NCBI RefSeq assembly: GCF_020782115.1
Contig: NZ_JAJGMW010000020.1
Coordinates: forward strand, 23,931-87,930
Source: Leeuwenhoekiella parthenopeia
Lineage (GTDB): Bacteria; Bacteroidota; Bacteroidia; Flavobacteriales; Flavobacteriaceae
Length of the DNA stretch: 64,000 nt
Direction of reading: 5' to 3'
Shown here: piece after piece, positions 53,942 to 62,408 of the stretch
Numbering within the stretch: position 1 is the stretch's first letter
Layout: every line of letters begins with the position of its first letter
Translations under genes and position numbers: made by a program
The notes under the pieces: model-generated
What the model was told of the DNA's origin: nothing
Databases searched by the model: none
Seen by the model: only the letters and a program-made list of their open reading frames with translations

Positions 53942-55855
53942 ATGAACTATTTACGCATCTCCGCACTAGCCTTAACCACCCTGGCTGTACTTTCCTGTAC
54001 AGACGAACCTGAAAAAACTCCATTAACAATGGGTAATCTCGAACTTTCAGAAAGCAAGCCGATGCCCGGCGACAGTTTGAGCCTTTGGTATACACCTGAA
54101 CAAACAGAAGATTCGCTCGATATAGAAGCATTTTACGCCTATACCGTAAATACTAAAAGTTATCCCCAGGATATTGATCTGGTCAAAGACGGAGAGCGTT
54201 ATAAGGGCAGTATTGCCATTCCCGATTCGGCACAGGGTCTTATTTTCAATTTTAAAAATGGAAAGGACTACGACTCCAATGAAGAGCAGGGATATACGCT
54301 AAGCCTGTATAACGAGGCAGGTGTACCCGTTGCCGGTTCTGAAGCCGGAATCGCCTTTTATAAACTCGCTCAGGGCAGTTATTACGGTATGAAAACAACA
54401 CCAGACTCTACTTTGGCTGCCATTAACCGCGCTCTTGAAAAGAATCCCGAACTTAAAAACGATTGGTTCACGATACAGATGCAGGTAATGAATCAGGTAG
54501 ATGCTAAAGCTGCCGGAGTGAAATTAGATGAAGAACTCGCCGCGTACTCCCAAAAACAGGAGCTTACAAAAGAGGAGTATCAAAACCTGATTACGATACA
54601 TCAGATCAAAAGGGATCAGCCCAAAACCGATTCGATTCAGGCGATTTTCATTGAAAAATATCCTAAGAGTCAAATTGCTCAAAACGCTTATGTTTCTAAA
54701 ATGCGTGGTGCTCAAACTCCCGAAGAAAAGCTTGCAGTACTTGAAGAATTCAATGAAAAGATAGGAACTGAAGGCACTCAGAAAAATTTTCTATACCGCA
54801 GTTTAGCTGATGCATACCTCAATGCAGGAGATACCGAAAATTTCAAAAAATATATGGAGATGGCCGGTGACGATTTATCTAAAGCCTCAACCCTGAATAA
54901 TATCGCCTGGGGCTACGCCGAAAGCGGAGAAAACCTCGCACTGGCGGAAGAATTGTCTAAAAAATCCCTTGCTATCATTGAGACTGAAAAATCAAAAAAA
55001 CCGGAGTATTATACGGCCCGCCAATATGCGAACAACATGAAATCTACCCGGGCTATGTACTCAGACACCTATGCCCTGATCCTGTTCAAGCAGGGTAAAG
55101 TTAAAGAAGCTATCGCTGTTCAGGAAGATGCCGTTGCAGATGGTGCTGCCCCTGATGTTAGTGAGCGCTACATTCAGTTTCTGGCAGCAGATGAGCAATA
55201 TGACAAAGTTTTTGAAAAAGCCTCTGAGCTGGTTAAAGAGGGTAATGCTACCACAAAGACCAAAGAATATCTGGCTACTGCTTACGCCAAAACAGAACAG
55301 GAAGAAGACTTTAAAAGCTACCTAAGTTCTTTGGAGCAAGTCGCTCAAGATAAGGCTTTAGCCGAACTGAAAAAAGAAATGCTTGATGAAGAAGCACCTC
55401 AATTCCGCCTTAAAAACCTGGAAGGTGAAGAAATCGCTCTGGCCGATTTAAAAGGAAAAACGGTAGTTCTCGATTTCTGGGCAACCTGGTGCGGACCGTG
55501 TAAAGTTTCCTTCCCCGGAATGCAAAAGGCAGTTACCAAATATGCCGATAATAAAAATGTAGAATTCCTCTTTATAGACACCTGGGAAAGCACCAGCGGT
55601 GAAGCCCGTGAAAAAGGAGTAAGTGATTTCATCAAGCAAAACAACTACACCTTTAATGTATTGATGGACACTCCTGAAGAAGAAGGCAGTCGCAAATACG
55701 ACGTGGTTTCAGCCTATGAGGTTGACGGTATTCCCACCAAGTTTGTGGTTGGCCCCGACGGAAAAATCAAATTCAAAGCTGTAGGTTTTGACGGAAATAC
55801 AGACGGTCTGGTTGAAGAACTTGATATGATGATCGCACTGGCTGCGGGGCAGTAG
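53942..55855 (+). CDS. TlpA-family thiol-disulphide lipoprotein with TPR-like middle
   Basis: 637 residues. Lipoprotein signal with TLAVLSCTDE. About 25-140 is a beta-sandwich domain; 150-460 is helical with repeat-like units (for example SLADAYLNAGDTENFKKYMEMAG, LNNIAWGYAESGENLALAEELSKKSLAII), resembling TPR. The last 150 residues are a thioredoxin domain, LKNLEGEEIALADLKGKTVVLDFWATWCGPCKVSFPGMQKA, with an intact WCGPC redox site (about 513-517), and FVVGPDGKIKFKAVGFDG. It would act in the periplasm on exported cysteine proteins. It contrasts with the CXXC-less relative at 3430-4842. A terminator follows at 55877. Confidence 0.9.
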   Translation: MNYLRISALALTTLAVLSCTDEPEKTPLTMGNLELSESKPMPGDSLSLWYTPEQTEDSLDIEAFYAYTVNTKSYPQDIDLVKDGERYKGSIAIPDSAQGLIFNFKNGKDYDSNEEQGYTLSLYNEAGVPVAGSEAGIAFYKLAQGSYYGMKTTPDSTLAAINRALEKNPELKNDWFTIQMQVMNQVDAKAAGVKLDEELAAYSQKQELTKEEYQNLITIHQIKRDQPKTDSIQAIFIEKYPKSQIAQNAYVSKMRGAQTPEEKLAVLEEFNEKIGTEGTQKNFLYRSLADAYLNAGDTENFKKYMEMAGDDLSKASTLNNIAWGYAESGENLALAEELSKKSLAIIETEKSKKPEYYTARQYANNMKSTRAMYSDTYALILFKQGKVKEAIAVQEDAVADGAAPDVSERYIQFLAADEQYDKVFEKASELVKEGNATTKTKEYLATAYAKTEQEEDFKSYLSSLEQVAQDKALAELKKEMLDEEAPQFRLKNLEGEEIALADLKGKTVVLDFWATWCGPCKVSFPGMQKAVTKYADNKNVEFLFIDTWESTSGEAREKGVSDFIKQNNYTFNVLMDTPEEEGSRKYDVVSAYEVDGIPTKFVVGPDGKIKFKAVGFDGNTDGLVEELDMMIALAAGQ

Positions 55856-55876
55856 TTCGTAGACGTTAGAAAATTA

Positions 55877-55916
55877 AAAAATCCGTGTTTGAATATCAGA
55901 CACGGATTTTTTTTTA
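55877..55916. terminator. Bidirectional intrinsic terminator
   Basis: AAATCCGTGT arm pairs with ACACGGATTT around an 11-base loop, flanked by A-run and T-run; between convergent genes. Confidence 0.88.
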
Positions 55917-55931
55917 TAGCTCAACTACTTC

Positions 55932-56831
55932 TTAATCAAGTATCCATTGCAGCAGGCCGTCCTGATCAACAATAGACCAACTGTGCGGATTTCTGCTTCC
56001 GTCTGCCCTATATCCCTTATCCTCAGTCGTAATAAGTTCTACGTTATCGTAGCCTTTAGCGGTCAAAAACTCCGATAGCCGCTCCAGATGAAAAGCATTC
56101 ATTTGCTCATAATCAACTCCCATATTCTCTTTCCACCAGGTTTTATCGGGCTCTGTATAAAAACGGATTTTGGTATTTTCTAAAGCTTTCAAATTCTGAA
56201 AGTTTTCGGTTTCATAGACAAAAGCGCTGTACGTTTCGTAAGGACCGATCTCCTCATCAGGATTTCCCAATTGCGCATTAAAAAACTGAAGCATAAAGGC
56301 GCTTTCTCCGGCCGCAGCGGGTGAGAAATTACGCGCTACATTTTGTTTGGCAATACGATAGAGCGCTGCAAGATCTACCGGAGCATCCACAGCAAATACT
56401 CCGGCAGGTTTAATTCCATAGGATGTATTTTCCGTTAGATAGTTACTTATTATCAATGACAAGGCTCCGCCGCTAGACAATCCACCGATATAAACCGCAT
56501 CATCAGTCAGGTTATTTGAAGTGATTAGATTCTGAAGCATCTGTGCCAATTGCGCCTTTTCTTCCTCCTGTAAAAAAATCTTACGATTATAGTTCAGATA
56601 GGCCACGGCTACATTTTTAGACAAGGCTAAATCGGTTATGGGGTACTCGTTTTCAATACCCACAGCGTTTTCTCCAAATCCACCAAACAAAATAAAAACG
56701 GCATCCGTTTGTTGGGGTTTGTAGAGTGTATAATCTGCAGTAGTTAAAGCTTCGGCTTCCTGCGCTGTACTTAAAGCTGTAGTTAAAATCAGACACAGAA
56801 TCGGGAGTAGATTTTTAAAATGTTTTTTCAT
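55932..56831 (-). CDS. Secreted alpha/beta-hydrolase (esterase-like)
   Basis: 299 residues. Signal peptide with cleavage STA|QEAEA (Gln at +1). Alpha/beta-hydrolase fold: oxyanion region VFILFGGFGENAVG, nucleophile elbow GGLSSGGALSL (Ser about 120), Asp/Glu candidates in KPAGVFAVDAPVD, and a C-terminal His in NPHSW, so the triad is complete. It would hydrolyse an ester or peptide bond in the periplasm; substrate unknown. It is the last gene of a two-gene minus-strand unit with the DUF6624 gene 17 bp upstream. Confidence 0.85.
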   Translation of the reverse strand: MKKHFKNLLPILCLILTTALSTAQEAEALTTADYTLYKPQQTDAVFILFGGFGENAVGIENEYPITDLALSKNVAVAYLNYNRKIFLQEEEKAQLAQMLQNLITSNNLTDDAVYIGGLSSGGALSLIISNYLTENTSYGIKPAGVFAVDAPVDLAALYRIAKQNVARNFSPAAAGESAFMLQFFNAQLGNPDEEIGPYETYSAFVYETENFQNLKALENTKIRFYTEPDKTWWKENMGVDYEQMNAFHLERLSEFLTAKGYDNVELITTEDKGYRADGSRNPHSWSIVDQDGLLQWILD

Positions 56832-56848
56832 TATTCGTTTATTTAAAA

Positions 56849-57817
56849 TTATTCGTTTTTATCCGGAGATTTCAAGCTCCGTTTATAGGCCTCTAAATCC
56901 CATTCCATATCAAAATTAGAAAGGTAAGACGCCATCGGATCAAGCCCTATTGAAGCTCTTCGCTCATCTACGTGATCGGGGTCAATCATCCGAGCGACAA
57001 AAGACTCTCCGGTTTCTGTGCGGCCCACCTGACTGCCGTAAATTTGAGGCCTGTCGTTACGTATCTCAATGCGATCCTGTAAAAGAGCTAAAAAATGAGG
57101 CGGAGTGTTTCCTTCTAAAACAGCTTTTTGCAGTAAGGGCAGGTAGTTTTCCTGTATTTCAAGATCAGAATGCTGAATAACCAAAAACAAGGTCATATTA
57201 CCTTCGTCGCCCAGCACATCAGAGCCTAGCCAACCACGTTCATCCAGAATGCGTTTCACTTTGATCAAATTAATGCTGTCTACCCGGTCTACTGTTTTCC
57301 ATTGAGTTTTTACTTCTTTTGACTGCCAACCGTGTTGATCTCCCAGTGCTCCAAGCTTTTTTCTGACGCTTTGATCACTTTGATGAACACTATCTAAGAC
57401 AGCTACCAGTGGTTTATCCCAGTATTGCTCTACCTCCTCCCTATTTTGCTTCACACGTGCAAGAATTTCATCCCAGCGGGTATCACTATGTAAATTGGCA
57501 AGGTCAGTATCCTGAGAGATATGAGCATAGTTTTTATACCCATCCGGTTTAGAAATGACAAATAAGTGTTCAAAAGCTTTATCTACCTGGTTTGCAAGTG
57601 CCCAGGAACATGCAGCATTATACCGATCAGCAATCTGTGTATCATCTCCGGTCAGATTAAAAGCCTTTTCATAGGTAACGCCAGACTCCGAATACTTTTG
57701 GGACTGATAAAGCCTGTATGCCTCAAGAATTAAATCATCATAGTTTTTTGTTTCCTGACTATACGATGCAAAAAAACTTAAAAACAGCGCAGTAATTTGT
57801 AATCTAACAATTCTCAT
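56849..57817 (-). CDS. Exported protein with TPR-like and DUF6624-like region
   Basis: 322 residues. Signal peptide (FLSFFASYS|QETKN), Gln at +1. Residues 30-110 are TPR-like (LYQSQKYSESGVTYEKAFNLTGDDTQIADRYNAACSWALANQVDKAFEHL). Residues about 130-280 match DUF6624 (VDRVDSINLIKVKRILDERGWLGSDVLGDEGNMTLFLVIQHSDLEIQENYLPLLQKAVLEGNTPPHFLALLQDR), a domain found mostly in Bacteroidota. Function unknown. It is transcribed ahead of an esterase gene, 17 bp apart, so they may act together. Confidence 0.85.
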   Translation of the reverse strand: MRIVRLQITALFLSFFASYSQETKNYDDLILEAYRLYQSQKYSESGVTYEKAFNLTGDDTQIADRYNAACSWALANQVDKAFEHLFVISKPDGYKNYAHISQDTDLANLHSDTRWDEILARVKQNREEVEQYWDKPLVAVLDSVHQSDQSVRKKLGALGDQHGWQSKEVKTQWKTVDRVDSINLIKVKRILDERGWLGSDVLGDEGNMTLFLVIQHSDLEIQENYLPLLQKAVLEGNTPPHFLALLQDRIEIRNDRPQIYGSQVGRTETGESFVARMIDPDHVDERRASIGLDPMASYLSNFDMEWDLEAYKRSLKSPDKNE

Positions 57818-57918
57818 ATTTCTTAATAGGTAAACCCAAATGATATAGGTTAATAGGAGTAAGTTAGAACATTCCGGAGTTAAACGCTTACGGTTTTCCT
57901 TATTTTCTCAAAAAAATC

Positions 57919-58269
57919 TTAACTCTCCAAAATAGCCCTGAGCTGCTTCAAAAACACAATCACTAGTTCAGCATCAATATCTTCCACCTTATGATACCTC
58001 AAAGAGCGTAGCCGTTTCCGGTTTTCACCGGCTATTAAATGATTGTCGGGATCATCAAGGTCTGTTCCATAAACAAAGCTCAAATCCACAAAACGTTTCC
58101 TAAAATTCAAAAAACAGAACATTTTTCCATTCAAATAATAAAACGGCAAATGCCATTTATACAGCAACTCAGCCTCGGGAGCTGCATGCTCGATAATCAC
58201 CTGCAGCTCCAATAAAATACTTTTAAAAGGCTCGGGTTGAGAAAGGATATAGTTTTCTGCAGGATTCAT
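57919..58269 (-). CDS. DUF1801-family protein
   Basis: 116 residues, one domain of the YdhG-like DUF1801 family: EPFKSILLELQVIIEHAAPEAELLYKWHLPFYYLNGKMFCFLNFRKRFVDLSFVYGTDLDDPDNHLIAGENRKRLRSLRYHKVEDIDAELVIVFLKQL. The fold resembles CyaY, but no metal-binding acidic ridge is apparent, and the function is unknown. Cytosolic. Its start lies at the edge of a repeat-rich gap (58270-58628). Confidence 0.88.
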   Translation of the reverse strand: MNPAENYILSQPEPFKSILLELQVIIEHAAPEAELLYKWHLPFYYLNGKMFCFLNFRKRFVDLSFVYGTDLDDPDNHLIAGENRKRLRSLRYHKVEDIDAELVIVFLKQLRAILES

Positions 58270-58275
58270 AGCTGT

Positions 58276-58602
58276 AATTTAAGACTTGTTTCGGGTTTTC
58301 GGTTTTCGGTTTTCCTAAGTTGTGAAAAAAAATGGAATCATGGAATCGTGGAAGAAAAAACAAGAACTCCAATTGAATACAAATTTTTGAATTTTTTAAC
58401 CTTGAATCTTGAATCAATCCAACTGCCCACTGAGACTGCTAACTAATATTATATTCATCCGGACCCTGAGTGCCGCGACCTAAGGAGCGGTGTATCGAAG
58501 AGTCACCTCTTAACTCATGTCACCAAACGATTTGTTCTCTGTTCTCTAAATCAAAAATTTCGTATTTCGTATTTCGTATTTCGTATTTCAACTATTTTAC
58601 TT
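58276..58602. repeat. Composite repeat patch sharing modules with three other loci
   Basis: No gene. GTTTTCG/GTTTTCC heptamers (58295-58315) followed by TAAGTTGTGAAAAAAA, also at 63484-63520; ATGGAATC twice (58332-58347), as the octamer at 28723; TTGAATC twice (58402-58415) then CCACTGAGACTGCT (58427-58440), as at 22287-22353; GACCTAAGGAGC core module (58461-58507), as at 21881-21926; and CGTATTT x4 (58561-58588). A weak open frame across 58470-58628 is just repeats read through. Confidence 0.75.
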
Positions 58603-58627
58603 TACTTTGCAATTCAAAGTACTTTTG
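58603..58627 (+). promoter_or_regulatory. Palindromic operator overlapping a promoter -7 box
   Basis: TACTTTG-caatt-CAAAGTA (58603-58621) is a perfect 7-bp inverted repeat; its right arm runs into TACTTTTG (58620-58627), a TAnnTTTG -7 box just before the ATG at 58629. The same palindrome with centre AATTT lies at 59647-59665. Probably the site of the winged-helix regulator encoded at 59328. Confidence 0.65.
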
Positions 58628-58628
58628 T

Positions 58629-59300
58629 ATGGAAACCAGAAACTACCTTCAGGATATCTCTGAAATTAAAAATATGATGAATCGCTCCACGCGGTTTATG
58701 TCCATCAGCGGACTATCGGGAATTCTAGCCGGTGTTTACGCACTGGCTGCATCAGCCTATGCACACTATCGCCTGAGTACAGTTCCCGAATATCAAAATC
58801 AATCAGCCTTAGGTGAATATATTACCGACTTTATCATTGCCTATAATCTTTTAGGAGATTTATTGCTCACGGCATTTATAACCTTAATTCTGGCTGTTGC
58901 TACAGGCGCTATTTTTACGGTTCGTAAAGCCAAAAAACTCAACGAAGACATCTGGAATCCGGTTTCGAAGCGGCTTCTGGCCAATTTCACGGTTCCATTA
59001 ATCACAGGCGGACTTTTTTGCCTGGTGTTGCTCCAATACGATATCGTAGGTCTTGTCGCACCGGCTACCCTAATCTTTTACGGCCTGGCACTCATTAATG
59101 CCAGTAAGTTTACGGTGGGTGACATCAAATATCTGGGTTTGGCCAATGTTCTAATCGGTCTCGTAGCAACCCAGTTTGTGGGATATGGTTTGTACTTTTG
59201 GGCGCTGGGTTTTGGTGTGTTTCACATCATTTATGGCGCTATTATGTACCGCAAATACGACCGTCCCACCCCTAACCCCTCCCAAAGGGCGGGGAACTAG
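58629..59300 (+). CDS. Membrane protein of unknown function, first gene of the winged-helix operon
   Basis: 223 residues from ATG at 58629; upstream in-frame sequence is repeat DNA. About five to six transmembrane segments (for example FMSISGLSGILAGVYALAASAYA, LLLTAFITLILAVATGAIFTV, FTVPLITGGLFCLVLLQYDIVGLVAPATLIFYGLALINA, VLIGLVATQFVGYGLYFWALGFGVFHIIYGAIMY). No family named. The last eight residues (PTPNPSQRAGN) come from a repeat hairpin at 59276-59294, not typical protein sequence. The operon promoter with operator palindrome precedes it; the regulator gene follows by 27 bp. Confidence 0.82.
   Translation: METRNYLQDISEIKNMMNRSTRFMSISGLSGILAGVYALAASAYAHYRLSTVPEYQNQSALGEYITDFIIAYNLLGDLLLTAFITLILAVATGAIFTVRKAKKLNEDIWNPVSKRLLANFTVPLITGGLFCLVLLQYDIVGLVAPATLIFYGLALINASKFTVGDIKYLGLANVLIGLVATQFVGYGLYFWALGFGVFHIIYGAIMYRKYDRPTPNPSQRAGN
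59263..59296. repeat. CCCCTCCC/GGGCGGGG hairpin repeat forming the end of the coding region
   Basis: CCCCTCCC-aaa-GGGCGGGG (59276-59294, one mismatch) within the final codons of the membrane protein gene. Such C4-type AACCCCTCCCAAAG repeats recur in Bacteroidota genomes, which I recall from experience, not from this window. Confidence 0.6.
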
Positions 59301-59327
59301 TAAGCTCTAAAACCGAATCATAGCACC

Positions 59328-59627
59328 TTGAAAAACATCATTCAACATATCAACAAAGCCTTTGACCATCGCATTCGCCTGGGTATTATGAGCGTTCTCA
59401 TGGTGAATGATTTTGCCGATTTTAATATGCTGAAGGAACTGCTGGGCGCCACAGACGGCAACATTGCCAGCCACACCAAAGCCCTTGAAAAAGAAAATTA
59501 CATCAAGGTCGAAAAATCATTTATTAACCGAAAGCCCAATACGCGCTACATCGCCACCTCTGCGGGTCGCGAAGCCTTTACCAAACACATTGAAGCTTTA
59601 GAAAAACTGATCAACCCAAATGACTAA
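59328..59627 (+). CDS. Winged helix-turn-helix transcriptional regulator
   Basis: 99 residues, TTG start at 59328. Winged-helix pattern: FDHRIRLGIMSVLMVNDFADFNMLKELLGATDGNIASHTKALEKENYIKVEKSFINRKPNTRYIATSAGREAFTKHIEALEKLI. GNIASHTKALEKENYI is the recognition helix and NRKPNTRY the wing. It is the transcription-factor type (ArsR/PadR-like, HTH_34 group) seen with membrane partners in Bacteroidota. It likely binds the palindromes at 58603 and 59647, giving autoregulation. It overlaps the COQ4-like gene by 8 bp. Confidence 0.88.
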   Translation: MKNIIQHINKAFDHRIRLGIMSVLMVNDFADFNMLKELLGATDGNIASHTKALEKENYIKVEKSFINRKPNTRYIATSAGREAFTKHIEALEKLINPND

Positions 59628-60129
59628 ATCTATTTTTTTATCTATTTACTTTGAATTTCAAAGTACTTTACTAATCATAAGAGAACTCGTTGTAGGCGCC
59701 TCATTCGATCTTACCAGTCGGGTTTACGTGCTGTTTAAGCGTAATAAACCCTGGGGTATTTCGCGAAGCGAGCTCCTTCTGTATCCGCCGGAAAGTCTGG
59801 GTTTTCATCTGGGATGTTTTCTGCTCAAACAGCATTTTGAACCTCAGCCGCACTGCGAAAACCACGACATTTTCCACATACTCACCGGTTATGAGACCGA
59901 TACGGCTCAGGAGATCGCGCTTCAGTTTTTCCTGTACGGTAACGGCAAACGCAGTCCGTTTTTGCATCTGGCGATGTTTGCCGGCATCATTCTTTTTCCC
60001 GATCAGTATACGCTTTTTCGCGAAGCCTATCACAAAGGCGCACGAGCCAAAAGTCTGTTTGATCTGGACTATAAACCGCTTTTGACCCATTCCATTTATC
60101 AATTCAAAAATCAATACCTCAACACTTAA
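59620..60129 (+). CDS. COQ4-like protein
   Basis: 169 residues, starting within the last codons of the regulator gene. The core has ESLGFHLGCFLLKQHFEPQPHCENHDIFHILTGYETDTAQEIALQFFLYGNGKRSPFL, close to the COQ4 family, including the metal-binding HDxxH (HDIFH). COQ4 proteins help assemble or catalyse ubiquinone synthesis in eukaryotes; the bacterial role is unclear, and flavobacteria use menaquinone, so a different task is likely. The first 15 codons overlap an operator palindrome (59647-59665), which may control this gene and creD. Confidence 0.82.
   Translation: MTKSIFLSIYFEFQSTLLIIRELVVGASFDLTSRVYVLFKRNKPWGISRSELLLYPPESLGFHLGCFLLKQHFEPQPHCENHDIFHILTGYETDTAQEIALQFFLYGNGKRSPFLHLAMFAGIILFPDQYTLFREAYHKGARAKSLFDLDYKPLLTHSIYQFKNQYLNT
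59647..59665 (+). promoter_or_regulatory. Second copy of the operator palindrome, inside the COQ4-like gene
   Basis: TACTTTG-aattt-CAAAGTA, perfect 7-bp inverted repeat, followed by TACTTTAC. Matches the operator at 58603-58621 except for the centre. Confidence 0.6.
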
Positions 60130-60139
60130 AAATCATCTT

Positions 60140-61516
60140 ATGAACACACCAAATTCACAGCCGCCCAACAAATTCATCCAATGGATCAAAAGCTCCATCA
60201 CCGCCCGAATGTTTATGGTGGGCTTTCTCACGCTTATTTTGCTCATTCCGCTATTTTTTGTTCAGAACCTGATCGAAGAACGCGCCCAGCGGCAGCAGGA
60301 AGTGGTTGCAGAAATCAATGAAAAATGGGGAGAGGAAGTATTGGTTTACGGCCCCGTTCTCAAAATCCCATATACCTTACCGGTCAAGAAAACAGTGCAA
60401 AACCCCGGAACCAAAACCTTTGAAACGCTTGTGACCGAAGAAGAGCATATCGCTTATTTCTTTCCCGAACAACTCAATCTGAAAACGCAGGTAAATCCGG
60501 AAATTAAATCCCGAAGTATTTATAAAACCACGGTTTATAATTCAGAGACGCATTTTGAAGGCAGTTTTGCCGTACCCGATTTTAGCGATGCACCCGGAGA
60601 GCCGGTACAAATTCTATGGGAAAAGGCACGGGTGCTTTTTCAGACTTCCAATTTAAAAGGCGTCAACAAGCAGGTAAAGATTAACCTCAACGGAACTTCC
60701 TATTTATTTACATCGAAATTTGAACAGCGTGTTGGAAAAAGTCTGGATGCGGTTGAACTGTTTATGATGGAAAGTACGGCGATCAAACCCGAAAGTCTTC
60801 CGCAGGAATCAAAAGTGAGTTTTACAATGGACCTTCACATTAACGGAAGTCAGCAAATACAATTCATCCCCATTGGTAAAACCACCGAAGCGCAAATCAC
60901 TTCAGACTGGGAAACCAATAATTTTACCGGAAACTTTCTGCCCTACAATCAGGATAAACTGGAGGGCAAAGGCTTTGATGCCAAATGGCGGGTGCTTGAT
61001 ATCAACCGCCCCTTTCCGCAGGAATTCTTTATCAGCCTACCCACATTAAACGCCTATGCTTTTGGGGTGAACTTTATGATTCCGGTAGACGAATACCAAA
61101 AAAGTGAGCGTACGGCTAAATACGGCTTTCTGGTCATAGGTCTTACTTTTCTCATTTTCTTCCTCATCCAAACGCTGAGCAAAATAGGGATTCATCCGTT
61201 TCAATACCTGATGATTGGGCTGGCGCTTATTATGTTTTACACGCTGCTGATTTCGATTTCAGAACACAGCAATTACCTCAACGCCTATCTGGTTGCGAGT
61301 GTGGCCGTCGTACTGCTGATTTCGCTTTACGCCCGAAGTATTCTCAAGAATATCAAGTTCCCGGTTTTTATAGGGCTATCCCTTACGCTCCTGTACAGCT
61401 TCATCTACGTGATCATTCAGCTTGAAAGTTATGCACTGCTGGTAGGAAGCATCGGCCTGTTTATCATTCTGGCGCTGGTGATGTATGTCTCGCGCAAAAT
61501 TGATTGGAATTCTTAA
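60140..61516 (+). CDS. creD: CreD-family inner-membrane protein
   Basis: 458 residues, normal for CreD. N-terminal membrane anchor (SSITARMFMVGFLTLILLIPLFFVQNLIEERAQRQQEVVAEINEKWGEEVLVYGPVLKIPY), a periplasmic domain with FFPEQLNLKTQVNPEIKSRSIYKTTVYNSETHFEGSF, then a C-terminal cluster of about five to six transmembrane helices (AKYGFLVIGLTFLIFFLIQTLSKIGIHPFQYLMIGLALIMFYTLLISISEH). CreD is an envelope-integrity protein induced by cell-wall stress in other bacteria. Eleven bp after the COQ4-like gene, so likely in the same transcript. Confidence 0.95.
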   Translation: MNTPNSQPPNKFIQWIKSSITARMFMVGFLTLILLIPLFFVQNLIEERAQRQQEVVAEINEKWGEEVLVYGPVLKIPYTLPVKKTVQNPGTKTFETLVTEEEHIAYFFPEQLNLKTQVNPEIKSRSIYKTTVYNSETHFEGSFAVPDFSDAPGEPVQILWEKARVLFQTSNLKGVNKQVKINLNGTSYLFTSKFEQRVGKSLDAVELFMMESTAIKPESLPQESKVSFTMDLHINGSQQIQFIPIGKTTEAQITSDWETNNFTGNFLPYNQDKLEGKGFDAKWRVLDINRPFPQEFFISLPTLNAYAFGVNFMIPVDEYQKSERTAKYGFLVIGLTFLIFFLIQTLSKIGIHPFQYLMIGLALIMFYTLLISISEHSNYLNAYLVASVAVVLLISLYARSILKNIKFPVFIGLSLTLLYSFIYVIIQLESYALLVGSIGLFIILALVMYVSRKIDWNS

Positions 61517-61543
61517 TTTAATTCCACCGAAACCAAACAGCTT

Positions 61544-62341
61544 ATGAACGGTCCATTCCTTCATTTTTATAAAAAGGTGCGAGTCAATTTTTGGCACGCC
61601 CTCTTTTACCTCTTTTGCAGATGCACCCTGGCTCTGGGTTTTATAGTTGCCGGCTACGTTAAGATTATCGGCGAACGATTTGCCAGCGGCCTGGACATCA
61701 GGCATCCTATGGGCGCGTACCTGGAGGCTTTGCACCATACGGAATTTTACTATCCCTTTATTGGTGTGTCCCAAATTCTCGCCGGTATTCTGCTGGTCAT
61801 CAGACGCACAGCACTGCTGGGAGCTCTACTCTATTTTCCGATAATAGTCAATATTTGGGTGCTCTCCTGGGCGGTACGTTTTGAAGGTTCGCTGGTTACT
61901 TCGACCCTCATGGTTTTGGCAAATCTGTATATTCTGCTCTACAATTATGACCGACTCAAATTTATACTGCCATTCGGTGAAAAAAGCCTAAACTATGTAC
62001 CGCGCATTTCACTCAATGAAGCTGAAAAACGTAATGCAGCCGGGAAGCATGTGTCGTTTCGCTATAACCTGAATCTGGCCAGCTTGAAATCACCTTTGGT
62101 TTCCAAAAAGTTTCCGTGGGGATTTTTGTTGGTAGTAATCGTAACTTTTGTAATTACCGTCTTCGCTTCTAACCGCCTTTTTGAACTGATGCCGCGTAAC
62201 AATTATTATGATTGCGTAAGCCGACTCGAAAAACGAACTCCTGAAAAAGCCGGTTTCGATTTTTGCAATTGCATTCACAATCAGGGAAAAACCCTTGACA
62301 CCTGTTTGGAAGAGTATGAAGCCGTAAAAGCCAAAAATTGA
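61544..62341 (+). CDS. DoxX-like membrane protein
   Basis: 265 residues with four or five transmembrane helices. The N-terminal half matches the DoxX/DoxD type (LFCRCTLALGFIVAGYVKIIG, YPFIGVSQILAGILLVIRRTALLGALLYFPIIVNIWVLSWAV). The C-terminal half has a hydrophobic segment (FLLVVIVTFVITVFASNRLF) and a Cys-containing tail (CVSRLEKRTPEKAGFDFCNCIHN) that may form disulphides. Function unknown; DoxX proteins are tied to redox stress. 27 bp after creD, presumably the same operon. Confidence 0.85.
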   Translation: MNGPFLHFYKKVRVNFWHALFYLFCRCTLALGFIVAGYVKIIGERFASGLDIRHPMGAYLEALHHTEFYYPFIGVSQILAGILLVIRRTALLGALLYFPIIVNIWVLSWAVRFEGSLVTSTLMVLANLYILLYNYDRLKFILPFGEKSLNYVPRISLNEAEKRNAAGKHVSFRYNLNLASLKSPLVSKKFPWGFLLVVIVTFVITVFASNRLFELMPRNNYYDCVSRLEKRTPEKAGFDFCNCIHNQGKTLDTCLEEYEAVKAKN

Positions 62342-62408
62342 AATGCGGTTTGCTCTTTACAAGAGCAATAAGGAATAACAAATCAGTAATAATGAACATT
62401 AAACAACT

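Noticed and set aside
58470..58628. N-terminal extension of the membrane protein in the same frame
   Set aside because: It reads through heptamer repeats (CGTATTT) and modules shared with non-coding loci; a normal start with a promoter exists at 58629.
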